Shown here one piece after another: positions 32,880-45,300 of a DNA stretch of 64,000 bases. The position numbers and the translations under genes were made by a program. Source of the DNA: Pyrenophora tritici-repentis (Eukaryota > Ascomycota > Dothideomycetes > Pleosporales > Pleosporaceae); NCBI RefSeq assembly GCF_003171515.1, contig NC_089390.1, positions 5,332,001 through 5,396,000 on the forward strand, given 5' to 3'. Under the pieces are notes generated by a model that did no database searches, was not told where the DNA came from, and saw only the letters and a list, made by a program, of their open reading frames with translations. Each line of letters begins with the position of its first letter. Position 1 is the first letter of the stretch.

Positions 32880-33165
32880 AGTAGTAAAGTAAGCTTAGAA
32901 TTCTTACTAAGTATCTCTATAAATATTTAGCTTCTTTATCTAACTATAGTAGTATTTAACTAGCTAGTTATAACTGTAAATATTAACTAAGAAGTTTTTT
33001 TTTATATATTTTTTAATATCTTTCTAATAGTTATAACTGATGTTAACTAGTAGGAAGTTAGATAATAATAAGTAGTTATATCTATAACTATCTAATTTAG
33101 TTAGTTTTGTTAGAAGCCTCCGGGCTAACTAAACTAATATCCGGACGTAAGTCTAGTCCCACCCA
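32880..33165. repeat. AT-rich RIP-like island, decayed hAT-type repeat
   Basis: About 250 bp dominated by TA, TTA and TAA with few CpA/TpG dinucleotides. It ends in 'tagttagttttgttagaagcc', then 'tccgggctaactaaactaat', then 'atccggacgt'. This mirrors the hAT subterminal hairpin at 26700-26750, with CAGTCAG replaced by TAGTTAG. I infer a related element mutated C to T at CpA sites. Confidence 0.6.
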
Positions 33166-34188
33166 ATGGCGTGACGAGATGCGATGCACACCACATCAGA
33201 CATAATTAGTCCTTGCAAATATGGACCATGAATTCATCACAAATCTCTTAGTTGGTATCTCTTGGTCGTCAATTTTCTTTCTCAATAGCTGCAAACCTAG
33301 CTACAAGTTCTTGAAGAGCTTAGGAACTTCATGCATGGAATCGGATGCACCGTTCTAATAACCCTGCATCAACTTACCCTCTGCAGCTTCAGGTGGCCAG
33401 CGAACTTTTGCATGCAACGGGATCTGCTTCGCTTCGCTTCAAGGATGAGGCCGTTGTATGTTACACCTGAACATCTTACGATATTTACGTCTTCTGCTGG
33501 ACATTCGAGTGCTTGGCGCTCGACATCGACCCCGTCGTCGTAGAACTCCTCCAAGATTCTTTCCTCATTAATCGCATGTATGATTCCTAATCCGCCGGCT
33601 GCGAGGAACTCGAGACTGCCGTAGTCTCATGCTTCCTGGGCATGCGATGGGAAGCGCGTAGGTTGTCTCGTGCGAGGTGCGATAGGCAAGGGTTTTGATC
33701 GAGGGAGCGGGCTTGGTGACGCTTCGGGGTTGCGTTAGATCCGGGACACGTAAAGGGACAAGATCGCCTCGGACGGCGAGACGAATGGAACTTATACGTC
33801 AAGCAACAGGAGAGCCGCTTCCCTCTTTTGAGCATTGCGGAGGGAGAAGTGATCGTTTTACGGGTTGGGATGCCTCGTGTTCGTCGCTGTATGTCATTCA
33901 CGTCGGCAACGCGTCTTCGGAGGCCGACCCAGCCAAGGTCGTGACATGGGCGCATCCCGTTAAATTACCTCAGACCACCAAAGCTTACCTAAGTATCAAA
34001 CTACGCTCAGGCAGCGCGCCTAGACGCAATTGGAACAACTTTCTACCGCCAAGTAAACAAACAGTGATAGCTGTTTTACCCGGCCCTGCCATCGGTATAG
34101 CTCCTTGAGCCTAGCCCCTTACACCTATGTGTCCCTGGTTTTCTCGGGTCGATGTTCGAGCTATGTGGTAGAGTCCATATCGTTACCA

Positions 34189-34217
34189 GAGAACCATGAG
34201 TACAGCTCATGGTTCTC
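34189..34217. other. perfect 12-bp stem-loop
   Basis: 'gagaaccatgag' and 'ctcatggttctc' flank a 5-base loop. It is not next to any supported gene end, and no T-run follows, so a role is unknown. Confidence 0.5.
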
Positions 34218-34668
34218 CCCTTGAACCTAACATCTATCAGTTGTCTGAGAGCAGTCGAGACCCTGCCCTAGGCGCACGAGCCCTTTCTCTACTTATCAAC
34301 CGAAACTTCAACCCATAAGTTTGTGCAACCCCACCCCATCCCGACCCACCCCCGACCCATTTGCCAGCCTGGGACCAATAAGACCATTTAGGTGGCCGTG
34401 AGAGGGACGAACACGGTAAGCAGAGGCCTAGTACATACCTGTCTGACTGTAGCATTCTTCCCGCTGTATTAACATAGTTAGACATTCAAACGAAGGCTTT
34501 GTTTTATCTATCAGGAATAATCCCGCAAGGTAACATGTTTACTATCACGTAATTGCTGTTACGATTGCAAGGAGGAGGACAAGCAACAACGGCAGGACAA
34601 CGTTGAAGGCGGGGCACAGCGGGTAAGCTTGTGCCGCGCAGTCACGTGACCTGCCCTCCAACCTTGGC

Positions 34669-34742
34669 ATGACCGCCATGGAGGGCATGACCTCCACGGA
34701 GGGTGCGACCTCCATGGAGGGAAAGGCCACAATGGAGGGCAC
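34669..34742. repeat. imperfect 18-bp minisatellite (~4 units)
   Basis: Four degenerate units end in '(c/a)catggagg'-like sequence, for example 'gcatgacctccacggagg' and 'gtgcgacctccatggagg'. It lies about 0.5 kb upstream of the small secreted protein gene. Confidence 0.6.
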
Positions 34743-35130
34743 GCTTATTATATAACAGTAGGCAATGAGCCCTTACGGTTCATTGTGTTCAACTTCGAAA
34801 TCTAAGGATTAGTACTTGATTCTCAACTCCCCGTATATTACATCGATCTACCAATCGTGCTATACAACCTCGTGTTCATCGCATCACTCCATCCCCGAGA
34901 ACCAACCCAAGATCATCTTCGGACGACCTTCACAATTGCATCCAGAACACCTTTTAGCGATCCTATTGCAGGAAATTTTCATGTCGTAGCCAAAGATCTA
35001 CGCCTTATCTATCGTGGCAGAGATTGGTTCTTGGGTTAGAAAACAACATACTAGTCATGTAATGGAAGGTATGCCGTGCGACCTCTGGCACGATTGCAAG
35101 ACTGGCGAAATTTTGTTAGATGGCCAAAGA

Positions 35131-35140
35131 AGTATAAAAC
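35131..35140 (+). promoter_or_regulatory. TATA box of small secreted protein gene
   Basis: 'agtataaaac', about 95 bp upstream of the ATG at 35232, is followed by a C/T- and A-rich leader. Both spacing and sequence are good for a fungal core promoter. Confidence 0.6.
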
Positions 35141-35231
35141 CCAGCTCTGTCTCCATCGACATATAACATCTTCATCACCTTATCAACTTCACGCATAATA
35201 TCAAGATATTTATACCACCTACACACTCACA

Positions 35232-35456
35232 ATGCATTTCACAGCATTTTCACTCGCGCTGATCTCGATGGTTACTCTACCAGCACACGTCCAAGGCCAA
35301 GCAAATGCACCAGTCTGCCTCGCCCCTACCTACAATTCATTGGCTGCATGCAGGGCTTCTTCCGACTATGTAGTCCGACAAGGCGGCCAAAACCCAGGCT
35401 ACTGCTACCAGAGCAGTGCAGGTGTCTACCAAGTCTGCGTAGGCGGAAACAATTAG
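35232..35456 (+). CDS. small secreted cysteine-containing protein (74 aa)
   Basis: A single-exon ORF of 74 codons. The N-terminus 'MHFTAFSLALISMVTLPAHV' is a clear signal peptide, with cleavage likely after 'VQG'. The mature part of about 52 residues has four cysteines in the motifs PVCLAP, AACRAS, GYCYQS and QVCVGG, enough for two disulfides. It has its own TATA box. It sits alone in a gene-poor stretch near AT-rich islands, the genomic setting in which many fungal effectors are found. An effector or surface-active role is only an inference; no family was recognised. Confidence 0.75.
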   Translation: MHFTAFSLALISMVTLPAHVQGQANAPVCLAPTYNSLAACRASSDYVVRQGGQNPGYCYQSSAGVYQVCVGGNN

Positions 35457-36464
35457 TGCTAGTTCAGGGCGCACACTACATGTAAGTTCAAATCTTTTTC
35501 ATCGGCATTGGAAGTTTGCTAACACAAAGAGGACAGCAGGCATCAGCGTCATTTTCAGGCATAATGAAGGGAAGTGGGGGTCTCGAATCTTGTAGAAGGT
35601 TGAGGAGACGATTATAAGAGTACAGTCTTTTAAATTAGCGTAACGAGCAATTCAATTAGTGCACATTGTTGACTTCCTCTATATTCCTGAAGTGACCGTG
35701 CTTAGGTGCATTATCCCTAACTAGTCGTTCATGTCGTTAGCTAAGCACGACTACGCTAAACTTAGTAAAGAAGATATAGGCGAGAGCTGCTCACTTCGCT
35801 ACGAGGGTTATAAAAGGCAATGAGAATTCCAGATGGCTTACTAGCAGAGCTAGTAGAGCATAAGCAGTTTGTCGCTATAGCAGTCCTACGCAAGGGTAGG
35901 CATCGACTCTGTTGTTCCCGTATACTGAGACTTCAGGGGGCTGGTCCTTGTGAGTTCAGAATAGCTATTCGTTAGAGCGATAATTATCATGTGTAAATCT
36001 TGCACAGCTAACTACCCCTGATTATGGAGCGGTGCCTCACGCTCACTAACAAGTACCATGTACATATGCCGCCAAATAGGCGCATCAATATCGCTTGCCT
36101 ACATGCGCACAACGTCGATCGTGCAACCCAGGCTATCGCTTTAGGAAACAATCGCGATGAGATGTGGTGTGGTGGAACACCAGAGATCATGGTACTCATG
36201 TGGAGTTGAACCGTACCATTAGATAGTAGCAAGCCAACAGCAATTCAATCCATAGATGTCATCGAAAACCTCCGGGTCACCCAACTTATCTACACCGCGA
36301 TCAACAACTTGCGCGAAATCAAACAGGAACACCAGATATTGGCACTTGTCCCTGATCCGACGGTATAGGCCCGAGGTGTAGCCGCATCCGTGCTAGCGTC
36401 CTTTAGTAATCAATCCAGGCTTTCACCCATACAGTAAAGCTAGCTGTTGATAGCGTCTGCGCAG

Positions 36465-36575
36465 CCTATTTGTTAAACGAATAATACTCTTAGATAATAG
36501 TATATTATTATACTTACTAAGAAGAGATAAGTTACTACTAAGCTATAATAGCACCTTTTTGTACTAAATACCTAT
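36465..36575. repeat. AT-rich RIP-like patch
   Basis: A TpA-rich run ('ataatagtatattattatac') with almost no CpA, in otherwise balanced DNA. Probably a remnant of a mutated repeat; the parent element is not identifiable. Confidence 0.4.
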
Positions 36576-36889
36576 GTCGGATCGTGAGTATCGGTAGAGA
36601 CGTCGGCTGCTTGACACTTCGGCCCGACTTCGGCCCACCTTGCGCAGAGCTTAGGTGTTGCAAGTACGAGCTTAGGAATAATCAGGATGAAGATCATTGT
36701 TTTACTATCTATGAGATGAGAGCTCGTTATATGCGAGCTCTGCTGTGTACTAGTCTACAAAGGGAAGGTGCAAGCTCGGTGACGAAGCTCCGACACCGAG
36801 CAAGTATGAAATGGAGCTTTACTGCGACATTAGGTATACCTTCGTAGCACCTATGTTCGTAGAAGAACCTCGTTGTTATTCACCCCGTA

Positions 36890-37040
36890 CGATCGTACAA
36901 GGACTACCAACATTTTAGTAACTTATAGTTAGTTAAGTATAGTTTAAATAAAAATCTAGTTACTAAGATAAAACTAAGAGATAATTTTTTAAGCTAGTTT
37001 CGCTAACTACTAATTAAGCATTAGTTAGTTACGTGGTTTG
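36890..37040. repeat. AT-rich RIP-like patch
   Basis: 'agttagttaagtatagttta' and 'cattagttagttacg' repeat the TAGTTAG motif seen in the island at 33 kb, suggesting the same mutated repeat family. Confidence 0.4.
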
Positions 37041-39556
37041 AGAAGACTATAGCAGGAGCGGAGCTTCGGGCAACATGCTCTGCCAAGAAAGCTGCTTGCG
37101 TTCTGATGCGTCTGACGCACTCCCTTTGTGCCGCTCCGCTGACTGCGACACTACCGTTATCGTATCCAATTCTTGTCTGTCACGTCTGTCACTTCACCGC
37201 CATCGCCCAGCCGCCATGTCATTAGTCTAGATCTCACAGTCGCTTGCGAACAGCGTGGCATGGGTCTCTTGGCGCGCTGCTGCTCGCTCGGAGCCCACGC
37301 TACGGGCATAGTGAAGCGACTTCGCCCACATGCCGACTGTCGATGACCATCCGCTGCGGAGCTACCGTTGAAATCTCCTTGGCTAAATTCCTCCGAGCGC
37401 ACGTGGTCGAGGCTTAGATCTTCGGTGAATCTTGGCTGTCGTGGAAGCGCGCGGAACGGCGCAGTATGAAGATCAACATGACCCTTATCGAAGCTCGATA
37501 CGCTTCACCTCCTTCTGCTGCTTACGGATTGCAAGAATCGCGGATCCACTTGAGGCTTAGAGACTTGAATGTCGAACACGTGTAGTGGTGGGAAGAGACG
37601 GTGAAATTCACGGTTGGGATTGATCCTGGATACATAACTTACATGCTATCCTAGTTCGGAAAGGTGCCTTTTTCAAATTTAAAGCTTCAAGCCTCGGCCT
37701 AGGCATCCAAGCACTCATAGCACGCGTCAAGCATTCAACGATCGGGATTTGCAGTTCTCTGTTGATCACCTACCGATCCATGTCGTCAGCCGGAGGATTC
37801 AGTACGACAAGAGCAATTTATTGCTAGCCGACACGTTACCTTTGCAGGCGGGACGACTCGGGGTAATATTCTTTCCGAGCGTCAATTCATTTTGCCTTCG
37901 AGCTAAGCAGAAGTCATCTTGGCACGCAGCGGCAGTGCTAGAATTGCCACTTCGGCCACCCAGCCACTACAGCCGCAGTCGATGATGCATGTGCCGGTTC
38001 GCAGTGTCAAATGTGTCGCTAAAGTCGCAACGACGTATACGCTTCTCCTAATTTCGTCTCACATTAAGTCGCAAGATACAGGCAGACAGCTCTTTGTTAT
38101 CCATCAAATTTTAACCATTCTTGATCCCTCTTCCCTCAGTGATGAACAGGAGGTGCGCAGGAACCCCAAGCCTGGCGCTGGAGACGATTTTTGGGTTTGC
38201 CGAGTGGGCGGGTTTGCGGTCGAAGAGTTGGAGTAGACTGAGTCAGGAGAAACAAGAATGCGTTTACATCTGTTTTCAATACACTCGATGGTTCTCATGT
38301 GATTGCCTTGAAAGCATGCGCACGATACCAACCCAGGAAGAGAACAATATTCGGAAATAAAGACACAGATCGCAGAAGCCGAAGCCGAAGATACACATCG
38401 ACGTACCCCACAAGACCTGTTCCTCCAAAACAAATGGTATCTAAACATCATCCCCATTCCCTGAAACGGTCCAGTATCTCCGTGTCTCCGTCTTTTGATG
38501 CTCTCTTAAACACCACTGACAGCCGTGAACAAGCTCGACGTTGTAGTCTGGTTTTGTACTCTATCAGCACGTGAATAACCGAGAGGTGCGCTGACTCAAC
38601 AGCAAATGAAATGGCATTGTCATTTTCTATTTGAGTTATAGCGTGCGTATCACGGCTGAGACCTCCACTTTCAGTAGCAACGGTACGAAGGGCGGGCGTG
38701 TTCGAGACAGCGACGAGGCGACTGAGGAAAGAAGGAGAGGGGTTAGTAGGGATAGGGTTATATTCGTTGCGGATGATGTAACAAAGACGGGAGAGTTGGA
38801 GTCCATATTGGGGGGTGGTAGATCACAGAAGGAGAACGATATCAAAGACAAAGGAGGGCAGCTACCGAGGTATCCCTCTCTTAAGTGACGGCTTGATATA
38901 TGATGTGCCATAGCTGCTTGCATGACGTAGTGTTACGGCGTAGCTGTAGTAATGAGTCATTGGGATAGACAGAAGGTTAGTATTCTGCCTGTAACGGAGT
39001 CATCGGTATGGTACGCATGGTGTGTATGTGGTATCCCACCTATCGTACGAGTCACCCTCTTAATCAAAGTGGATGCATGGGCGAACAATGTTCCAGGGAA
39101 GCTACCACTAGCGCGCAAGGAAGGAGCAAGGCTACACCTCCCATTGCAACCGCCTACCTTCTCACTGGCGCCTTCTTCATCACTTTGCCTACTAAAAAAA
39201 TCAACACGTTACTTCCGCTTCTTTCCTGAAGCCTAGATGATACTGCACGCTCCTTCGAGTGGGATGGGGCAAGCGTCTGTTTGAACGCGCAAATGCGCAA
39301 ACCTCACGTTACTTAGCAAACCAACCAGCCGTCACTTCCCAACCTTGACACCAGGTCACGATGGCGGCCTTTTGTGCCAGACTCTTTGAAGTTCTCAAGC
39401 TACACCATACCGCCTCTATTATCTCGCATGGCCTATTACCGCGAACTGCATTGATACACGACCTATTACTACACCTTGGCAGCCTTGCTACTCACTACAA
39501 ACGCAAATACACCTCACATTGTCTACCTTGGCCTCACGCGTGCGCTTACCCTCGAG

Positions 39557-41997
39557 ATGTCGTCTATGGGACCATCGCATGCTCGACCTCTGTCTCCACA
39601 GGTCTCTTTAGCAAAGCTCGCTCGGAAAGAATCATGGTTTGGATCATGGCGCGATAACCGTCGAAGCATCAAGACTTCCTCTAGTACCAAAAGCAACGAT
39701 ACAGACGAGGTCCCTCTTGACAACATCTTCACACCAATACAGGCCGACGATATCCTTCCGCAGATACCCATTGGACGTCATCACCCAGTGCCTAGGACGG
39801 GAGTGGAGGATGACGACAGGCGGACTATGCACACAAACAGCTTCTATGCCAATGCATTCCTCGGGAAGCAGAACCAGCCAATCTGGACGCACCCGTACAG
39901 TCTTTGGTGGGGCAAGGGATGGATGGAAATTGGCCAGGTGCAGACTTGGGGCATGTGCATGAGCCATGTTGAAGAATCAGATTTGGTGTTTCAGCCAGGA
40001 GATCCCGCAAAGGGCTACATCAACCCCGTACGCAAGCAAAACCTCGTTCTATCTGCCGTGGAACTTGACGCAAGGACTATCCTGACAACAGACACGCATC
40101 TTCCCTTTTCCGTCAACATCAATCTTATCGCTCACTCTACGCCGCAAGAACCGAAGATTACCTTTCCCGTTGTCCAGGGCATGAGCTTCATCACTGCCGG
40201 CTACCGTAATGCAACACCCATGATACAAACCGGTGGCCGCGGCTTCGTCGACATGGTCGGACCCACGATGCTAGGAAGAACCTTCAAATACTGCCTGCAC
40301 GAAAAGAACGGGCAGTCCTGGGTCATGTACGTCAACCCCGTTGCCAACATATCCTACGACGCCACAGGCTTCACCTGGCTCGATCCCAACACGCTCGTCG
40401 GACCCCCCAACTTCAAAGGTACTATCCAAGTAGCCAAAAACCCCCTCGGCGTAGAAGGGGAAGCACTCTACGACCGCGCCTGTGGAACCTTTGTCTGCGA
40501 AGCCAAACTCACCGCCACCGTCACCGACGGAAAAGGAACATACACGTTCCGCTACAGCAAAATCGGAACCGCACCTCTTCTAATGTTTGCCCTTCCACAC
40601 CACATCGCATCCCTAGACCCAGATCTCCGTCCGCACATCACCACTCTCCGCCTCCGCACAACAACAAAAGGCATTGCAACAGCCATCTGGGCGGAAAAAC
40701 TCACCTTCATCGAGCCCAATCTACCCCTCTCCCTCTTCCTTAGCCCCTGGATCCCCTCCATGGGCGCCAACACAAAGATCCGATACCCACCCGGCGTCCT
40801 CGCCCTCATAGCCGCCGTCGCAGAACGCGACCTCCGCCGCGCCATGACGGACAAGATACCACAAGAAAGCATGTACTTTGCGGGAAAAGCCTTTGCAAAA
40901 TTCGCAACCATTGTTTGGGTCATCCACGACATACTCTGCCACACAGCCATTGCCCTCGCAGGCCTCACGAAACTAAAAACCGAACTAGCGAAATACATCG
41001 CAAACACCCAACGTCACCCCCTCTACTACGACGACAACTGGAAAGGCGTCATCTCAGCTGCTGGCTTCACAGATGCAGCTGCTGACTTTGGAAATACGTA
41101 TTATAACGACCATCACGTGCATTATTCGTATTTCATATACACGGCTGCTGTGATTGGGTACTTGGACCCGAGTTGGTTGGCACAAGGCGATAATAAGGCG
41201 TGGACGAATATGCTGGTGAAAGATTTCGCAGAGAGCGAGTATGAGGGGAGGGATTACCCGTTCCAACGCTCGTTCGATTGGTGGCATGGACATAGTTGGA
41301 GCAAAGGCCTTACTGAGTCACCAGATGGAAAACATATCGAGTGTATGGGTGAAGATGGATTTTCAAGTTTTGCAGTCAAAGTCTGGGGACGAGTTATCGG
41401 CGATGGGGCAATGGAGAAGAGGGGTACGTCATTATGTTTCCATTTCCCTCCCCAGCCTACCCCTTTTTTCTTCCCTAATATAATAGCTAACGATACATGC
41501 AAAAAGCCGCACTACAACTATCCCTCCAGTCCCGCACATTCCCAACCTACATCGCCCTTCTCTCAACAAACCCCCACCATCCCCCCCGCTACCTCGCCAA
41601 CAAAATCTGCGGCGTCCTCTTCGAAAACAGAGTCGACTACGCCAGCACCTACGCGCGCCACAGCACCTTTTGCGAATGCTCCTACTTCACCTTGTCACCC
41701 TCCCTCATCCACGGGATCCACATGCTGCCGCTTACCCCCGCCACGTTGTTGTTGCGGCCCAGGCAGTGGGTGCGCGAGGAGTGGGATGCATTTTTTAGCG
41801 AGGGCAGGTGTAATGTTGAGGGGGGGTGGCGCAGTATTTTGTATGCGAATTTGGCGATTGTGGATCCCAAGGCTAGTTACGCGTTCTTCAGGGATGGGAT
41901 TGATGGGTTTTGGGATGAGCGGTGGATTGATGGTGGGACGAGTCGGACGTGGTGTTTAGTTTGGGCGGCGGCGTTGGGGGAGCTGGCGAAGAAGTGA
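39557..41997 (+). CDS. GH81 endo-1,3-beta-glucanase (Eng1 type)
   Basis: An enzyme that cleaves beta-1,3-glucan, acting in cell separation or wall remodelling. Exon 1 runs to 41423, then comes an 83-base GTACGT...AAAAG intron, then exon 2 at 41507-41997: about 785 residues from the ATG at 39557. Family blocks are 'NPFYANAFLG'-like 'SFYANAFLGKQNQPIWTHPY', 'TYYNDHHVHYSYFIYTAA' with the catalytic Asp, 'FDWWHGHSWSKGLTESPDGK' and 'GIHMLPLTP'. The usual QESTSED motif reads IECMGED here, keeping both glutamates but not the residues between. Upstream, the frame stays open into a hydrophobic leader ('TLAALLLTTNANTP') without an ATG. The nearest in-frame ATG (39428) is cut off by a TGA at 39452. The true start is therefore uncertain and a signal peptide may have been lost. 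Confidence 0.85.
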
Positions 41998-42315
41998 TGC
42001 AGAGAGTGTGTGATGTAGAGGTTAAGAAGGTGAAATGAGAGTGGAAGATGAAGAACAGAAGGGAGAGATAGGGGGAGAATAGAAATAGGGGACTAGACCA
42101 ATGAGCCAGATGAGCAACACACCTACTTTTGAAGTTTCTCATATGCTGTATTTCTTCTTTCGTTGGAGAACGTGAGAGACAGGGGAAGACGTGCAAATCA
42201 AAAGTTCAACTCACAGGTTGCTCAAAGCAGTAACAACACGAAAAGAATTACGCATTTTCAATATCAATAACCCTAGCCTACCTCACCTCTTCCACCTCAC
42301 CTCCCCCACCCCTCC
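41998..42315. other. 3' intergenic space between convergent genes
   Basis: 318 bp between the GH81 stop and the PAN2 stop. It should hold both polyadenylation regions. No other element was seen. Confidence 0.5.
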
Positions 42316-45300
42316 CTACGGCCTCCTCATCGGACTCCTAAATCCAACGCCCCCAAACTGACTCCCCCCCTTCTTCGGCGTAGTCAGCACCTCCGACACC
42401 TCGCCACTCCCACCACTCCCCCCTCTACCCCCATGCCTCCCACTCACCACCCTAGCCCCACTGCCCGGCGCCTTAAATCCCACCGTACTACCTTTCGCAT
42501 AAACATCATTAAGCATCTGTTCCAACACGCCGGCATCCTCAAACTCTTGCCACTTCCTCCACAGCTTCAGCGCCGTCGTCGCATCCTCAATCGAATCATG
42601 CGTATCCTCCTGAATACTTTCCTTGAGTACACACCAGGCCAAGAACTTGAGATTGAGCTTCCTTTTAAAGTCTGGCTTGAACCAGAGATTCGAGGTATCT
42701 ACGACCTGATTTTTAGGCACGTGGATATTGATTGTGCGGAAGTCGTTTGCGAGGGAGTGGCCGACGAAGACGCAGCCGAGGTTGAGGAGGAGCCAGAGCT
42801 TTTTGTACGCGTGCTTTAAGGAGACGGGGGCGTGCGGGGAGGTCTCGCGGCTTAGGTCTCCTGGGGAGATTCCGGACCATTCAGTTAGGTAGTCGACTAC
42901 TTGTTCGGTTACGGCGATGTAGTCATCGATGAAGGGGAGACCTGCGTGTTCGCCTTGGCCGCGGCAGACGGAGACTCGGGCGAGGCCTTTGCGGTCGGGA
43001 CGGATGGTTTGTCGTGTGCCGTCGGCCTTCATTTCGATTTCTTCGGCTTGGAGGCGGATGAACTCGGCGTCTATGGCGACGGGGTAGCCGGGACGTGGCG
43101 CCTCTGTTGCATGCTGGAGTAATTTGAATTTCGACTCTGGAGGCGTGGGGTTGGAGGACCACCACCGGTATAAGATGGACGTGTCCAGATTCTCCTTCCA
43201 TGAGTCATCGATCTTATTGCGGGCGGTCTTCACCTGGAAGGCCAAAACCGACGGTAGCTTCCAGCTTGGTTCAAATCGCAAAGCTTCCTCTTTAGGTATC
43301 GGCCTCACCAAGAAGTCGTTGAAAAGGTGCCACCTATCTTCCGCATCCTCCTCTCGTGACGATGGTCCTGTGTTTATCGTCGCCACCAAATGTGGCTTTT
43401 GGTGCTCCCCACTATTGATATCGGCAACGATTCCAACAAGCTCATACACCATGATCTGGTGCACGCCGCGCTGCAAATGTAACTTCAAATCTTGACCTTC
43501 GAAGCAGAAGAATTGGCCCTGATCTACTATGATACCCACCTCTTGTGGTAGCCAATTCGGCATTGACCACAACAACTTCGCTTCGTGACTTTGGATTGCC
43601 GCATTGAGCATCAACACACCAGGAACCGACTGGATAGTCTTCCTTTGTACCATCTGTTGATATCGGTTGCACTTGGTGCACCAGCCCCTAGTTTGATCTT
43701 GACGCTCGACACTAGCTTTGAGAATCTGCGAAAACGTGGGGCGCGGTATCCGGGTATTTTTCATGACATGTTTTGCTGGGTATACTAGCTCATTGACAAA
43801 GTTCTTGCCCCCGCGAATTGTCTCGTTGTTGCATTGCGCGCAGCGCATACTCGCTCTGGCCTGGGTTTCCAGTACTTGATCCATTGCTGACGGTCCAGTA
43901 TGACCAGGCAACATCTGTCGGAACTCTTCAGAAACCTTGTCGAGCAGAAATCGGTTCAAGTTCTGGATCATGCTCGTTAGAGCCACATTTGGCGCAAACT
44001 CCTCCAGTAGGTTCAGTGACACTGCATTGGAGAGCCCGCTGAACGTTTTTAGGAAATTGGATGCTTGACAGTTGAGACCAGCAGCCTTCTCCAGCATGTC
44101 TATCAGAAAGCCTAGTTCGCAAAGAAGACAAGACTCAAAGAGACAGGGTGAGGCAGTATGCTGCAGCGCGAGATTCCGAATCAGTGGCGTGAACCGGAAG
44201 AGTTGTAGGAGTGGGTTAGCGTAAGAATTGGTTATGTGCGTTTCCAAGCCAGAGTAGGGAGTTTGGTTATAGTATCTAGAACTGGTCAGGTCAAGAACAG
44301 GTGGCATAGTTGCAAACGTACGCAAAATCAAAGTCATCTACACCGAATTTGCTGTACTTGATCTCCACGTTTCCGTACATGGCTGGGACATCCTTCCTAG
44401 TCACATCGTCGAGGTGCAAGTCAGTCAACGTCTCCATTGTCTCTGATAGCTTGGCGTCTGGCTCGGTAAAGGACTGTGAAGATCGTGACTTTTCGCTCAA
44501 GAACTTGGGCGCCGACAGCGAGTCGCTGACTCTATCAACGTGTCGTGTCGCTTCAGCCTGATTCCTGCGCTTGGTTCTAGGATTTTTCGCAAAGAACCCA
44601 ATCTCAGTTCGCGTCATGTTATTCAGTATCATGCTGTCGATTTTTGGCGGGGGAGCGCCAACTTCGAAAACGAGATGACTCGGCCAACTTGACAGAAGCT
44701 GTTCTTTGTAGTAGGGCATGCCGATAGTGTTCAGTGGCCTGATCATATTAGCGGGGCGCAAGCATTGCAATTACACCACATACTTATCCGGACTCCAGTC
44801 CATGGATACTTGGGGCGTCACATGTTGATCTGCAAATTCTGTAGGGTTACTGTATTCCGGAAAGTGTACTTTTGTTGGGGAGCCCCATAGATGAATGGTA
44901 GAGTTGGAGTCTGCTAGTGCAATAGCCTCACCGGAAGGCGCCATCTCGAAGCCCGTCAGATAGGATTCATACAGATTCAACTGACGAAGATTTGCCGAGT
45001 CGGGATTCATAAGGTCAATAACCTGCATCTGGCCGTTTTGTGACGCGATAAAGGCCGTAGTCGACATGCGTGGATGCATGCGCACAAATGCTGCACCGGT
45101 ATGGAAAGGGATAGGAGGAAGCTGCTTCAGTGTCTTCAACGAGAAGACATTTGTGAAGGGATCAAGCATGTACGCATACTGCTGCCTCGGCGACCAGCCA
45201 CATGTTGCGAGGAAATCGCCCTTGGCGTCCATGTCGCTGATGCTACCTGTATGTCCTTCGAAGATTTTGATTACCGATAGCGAATTCGAGTCAATAATAT

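Larger units (their letters stand above)
31893..35231. other. 3.3-kb gene-poor, repeat-scarred region
   Basis: Contains the exchanger promoter, an AT-rich RIP-like island (32880-33165), a perfect 12-bp stem-loop (34189-34217), an 18-bp minisatellite (about 34669-34742) and the promoter of the small secreted protein gene. ORFs such as those near 32.4-32.85 and 33.6-34.1 kb have no supporting features. Confidence 0.45.
35457..39556. other. 4.1-kb gene-poor region
   Basis: Short ORFs only. AT-rich patches at about 36465-36575 and 36890-37040 are rich in TTA/TAA/TAG and resemble the RIP-like island at 33 kb. The last few hundred bases hold the GH81 promoter. There is no convincing coding or RNA gene. 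Confidence 0.45.
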
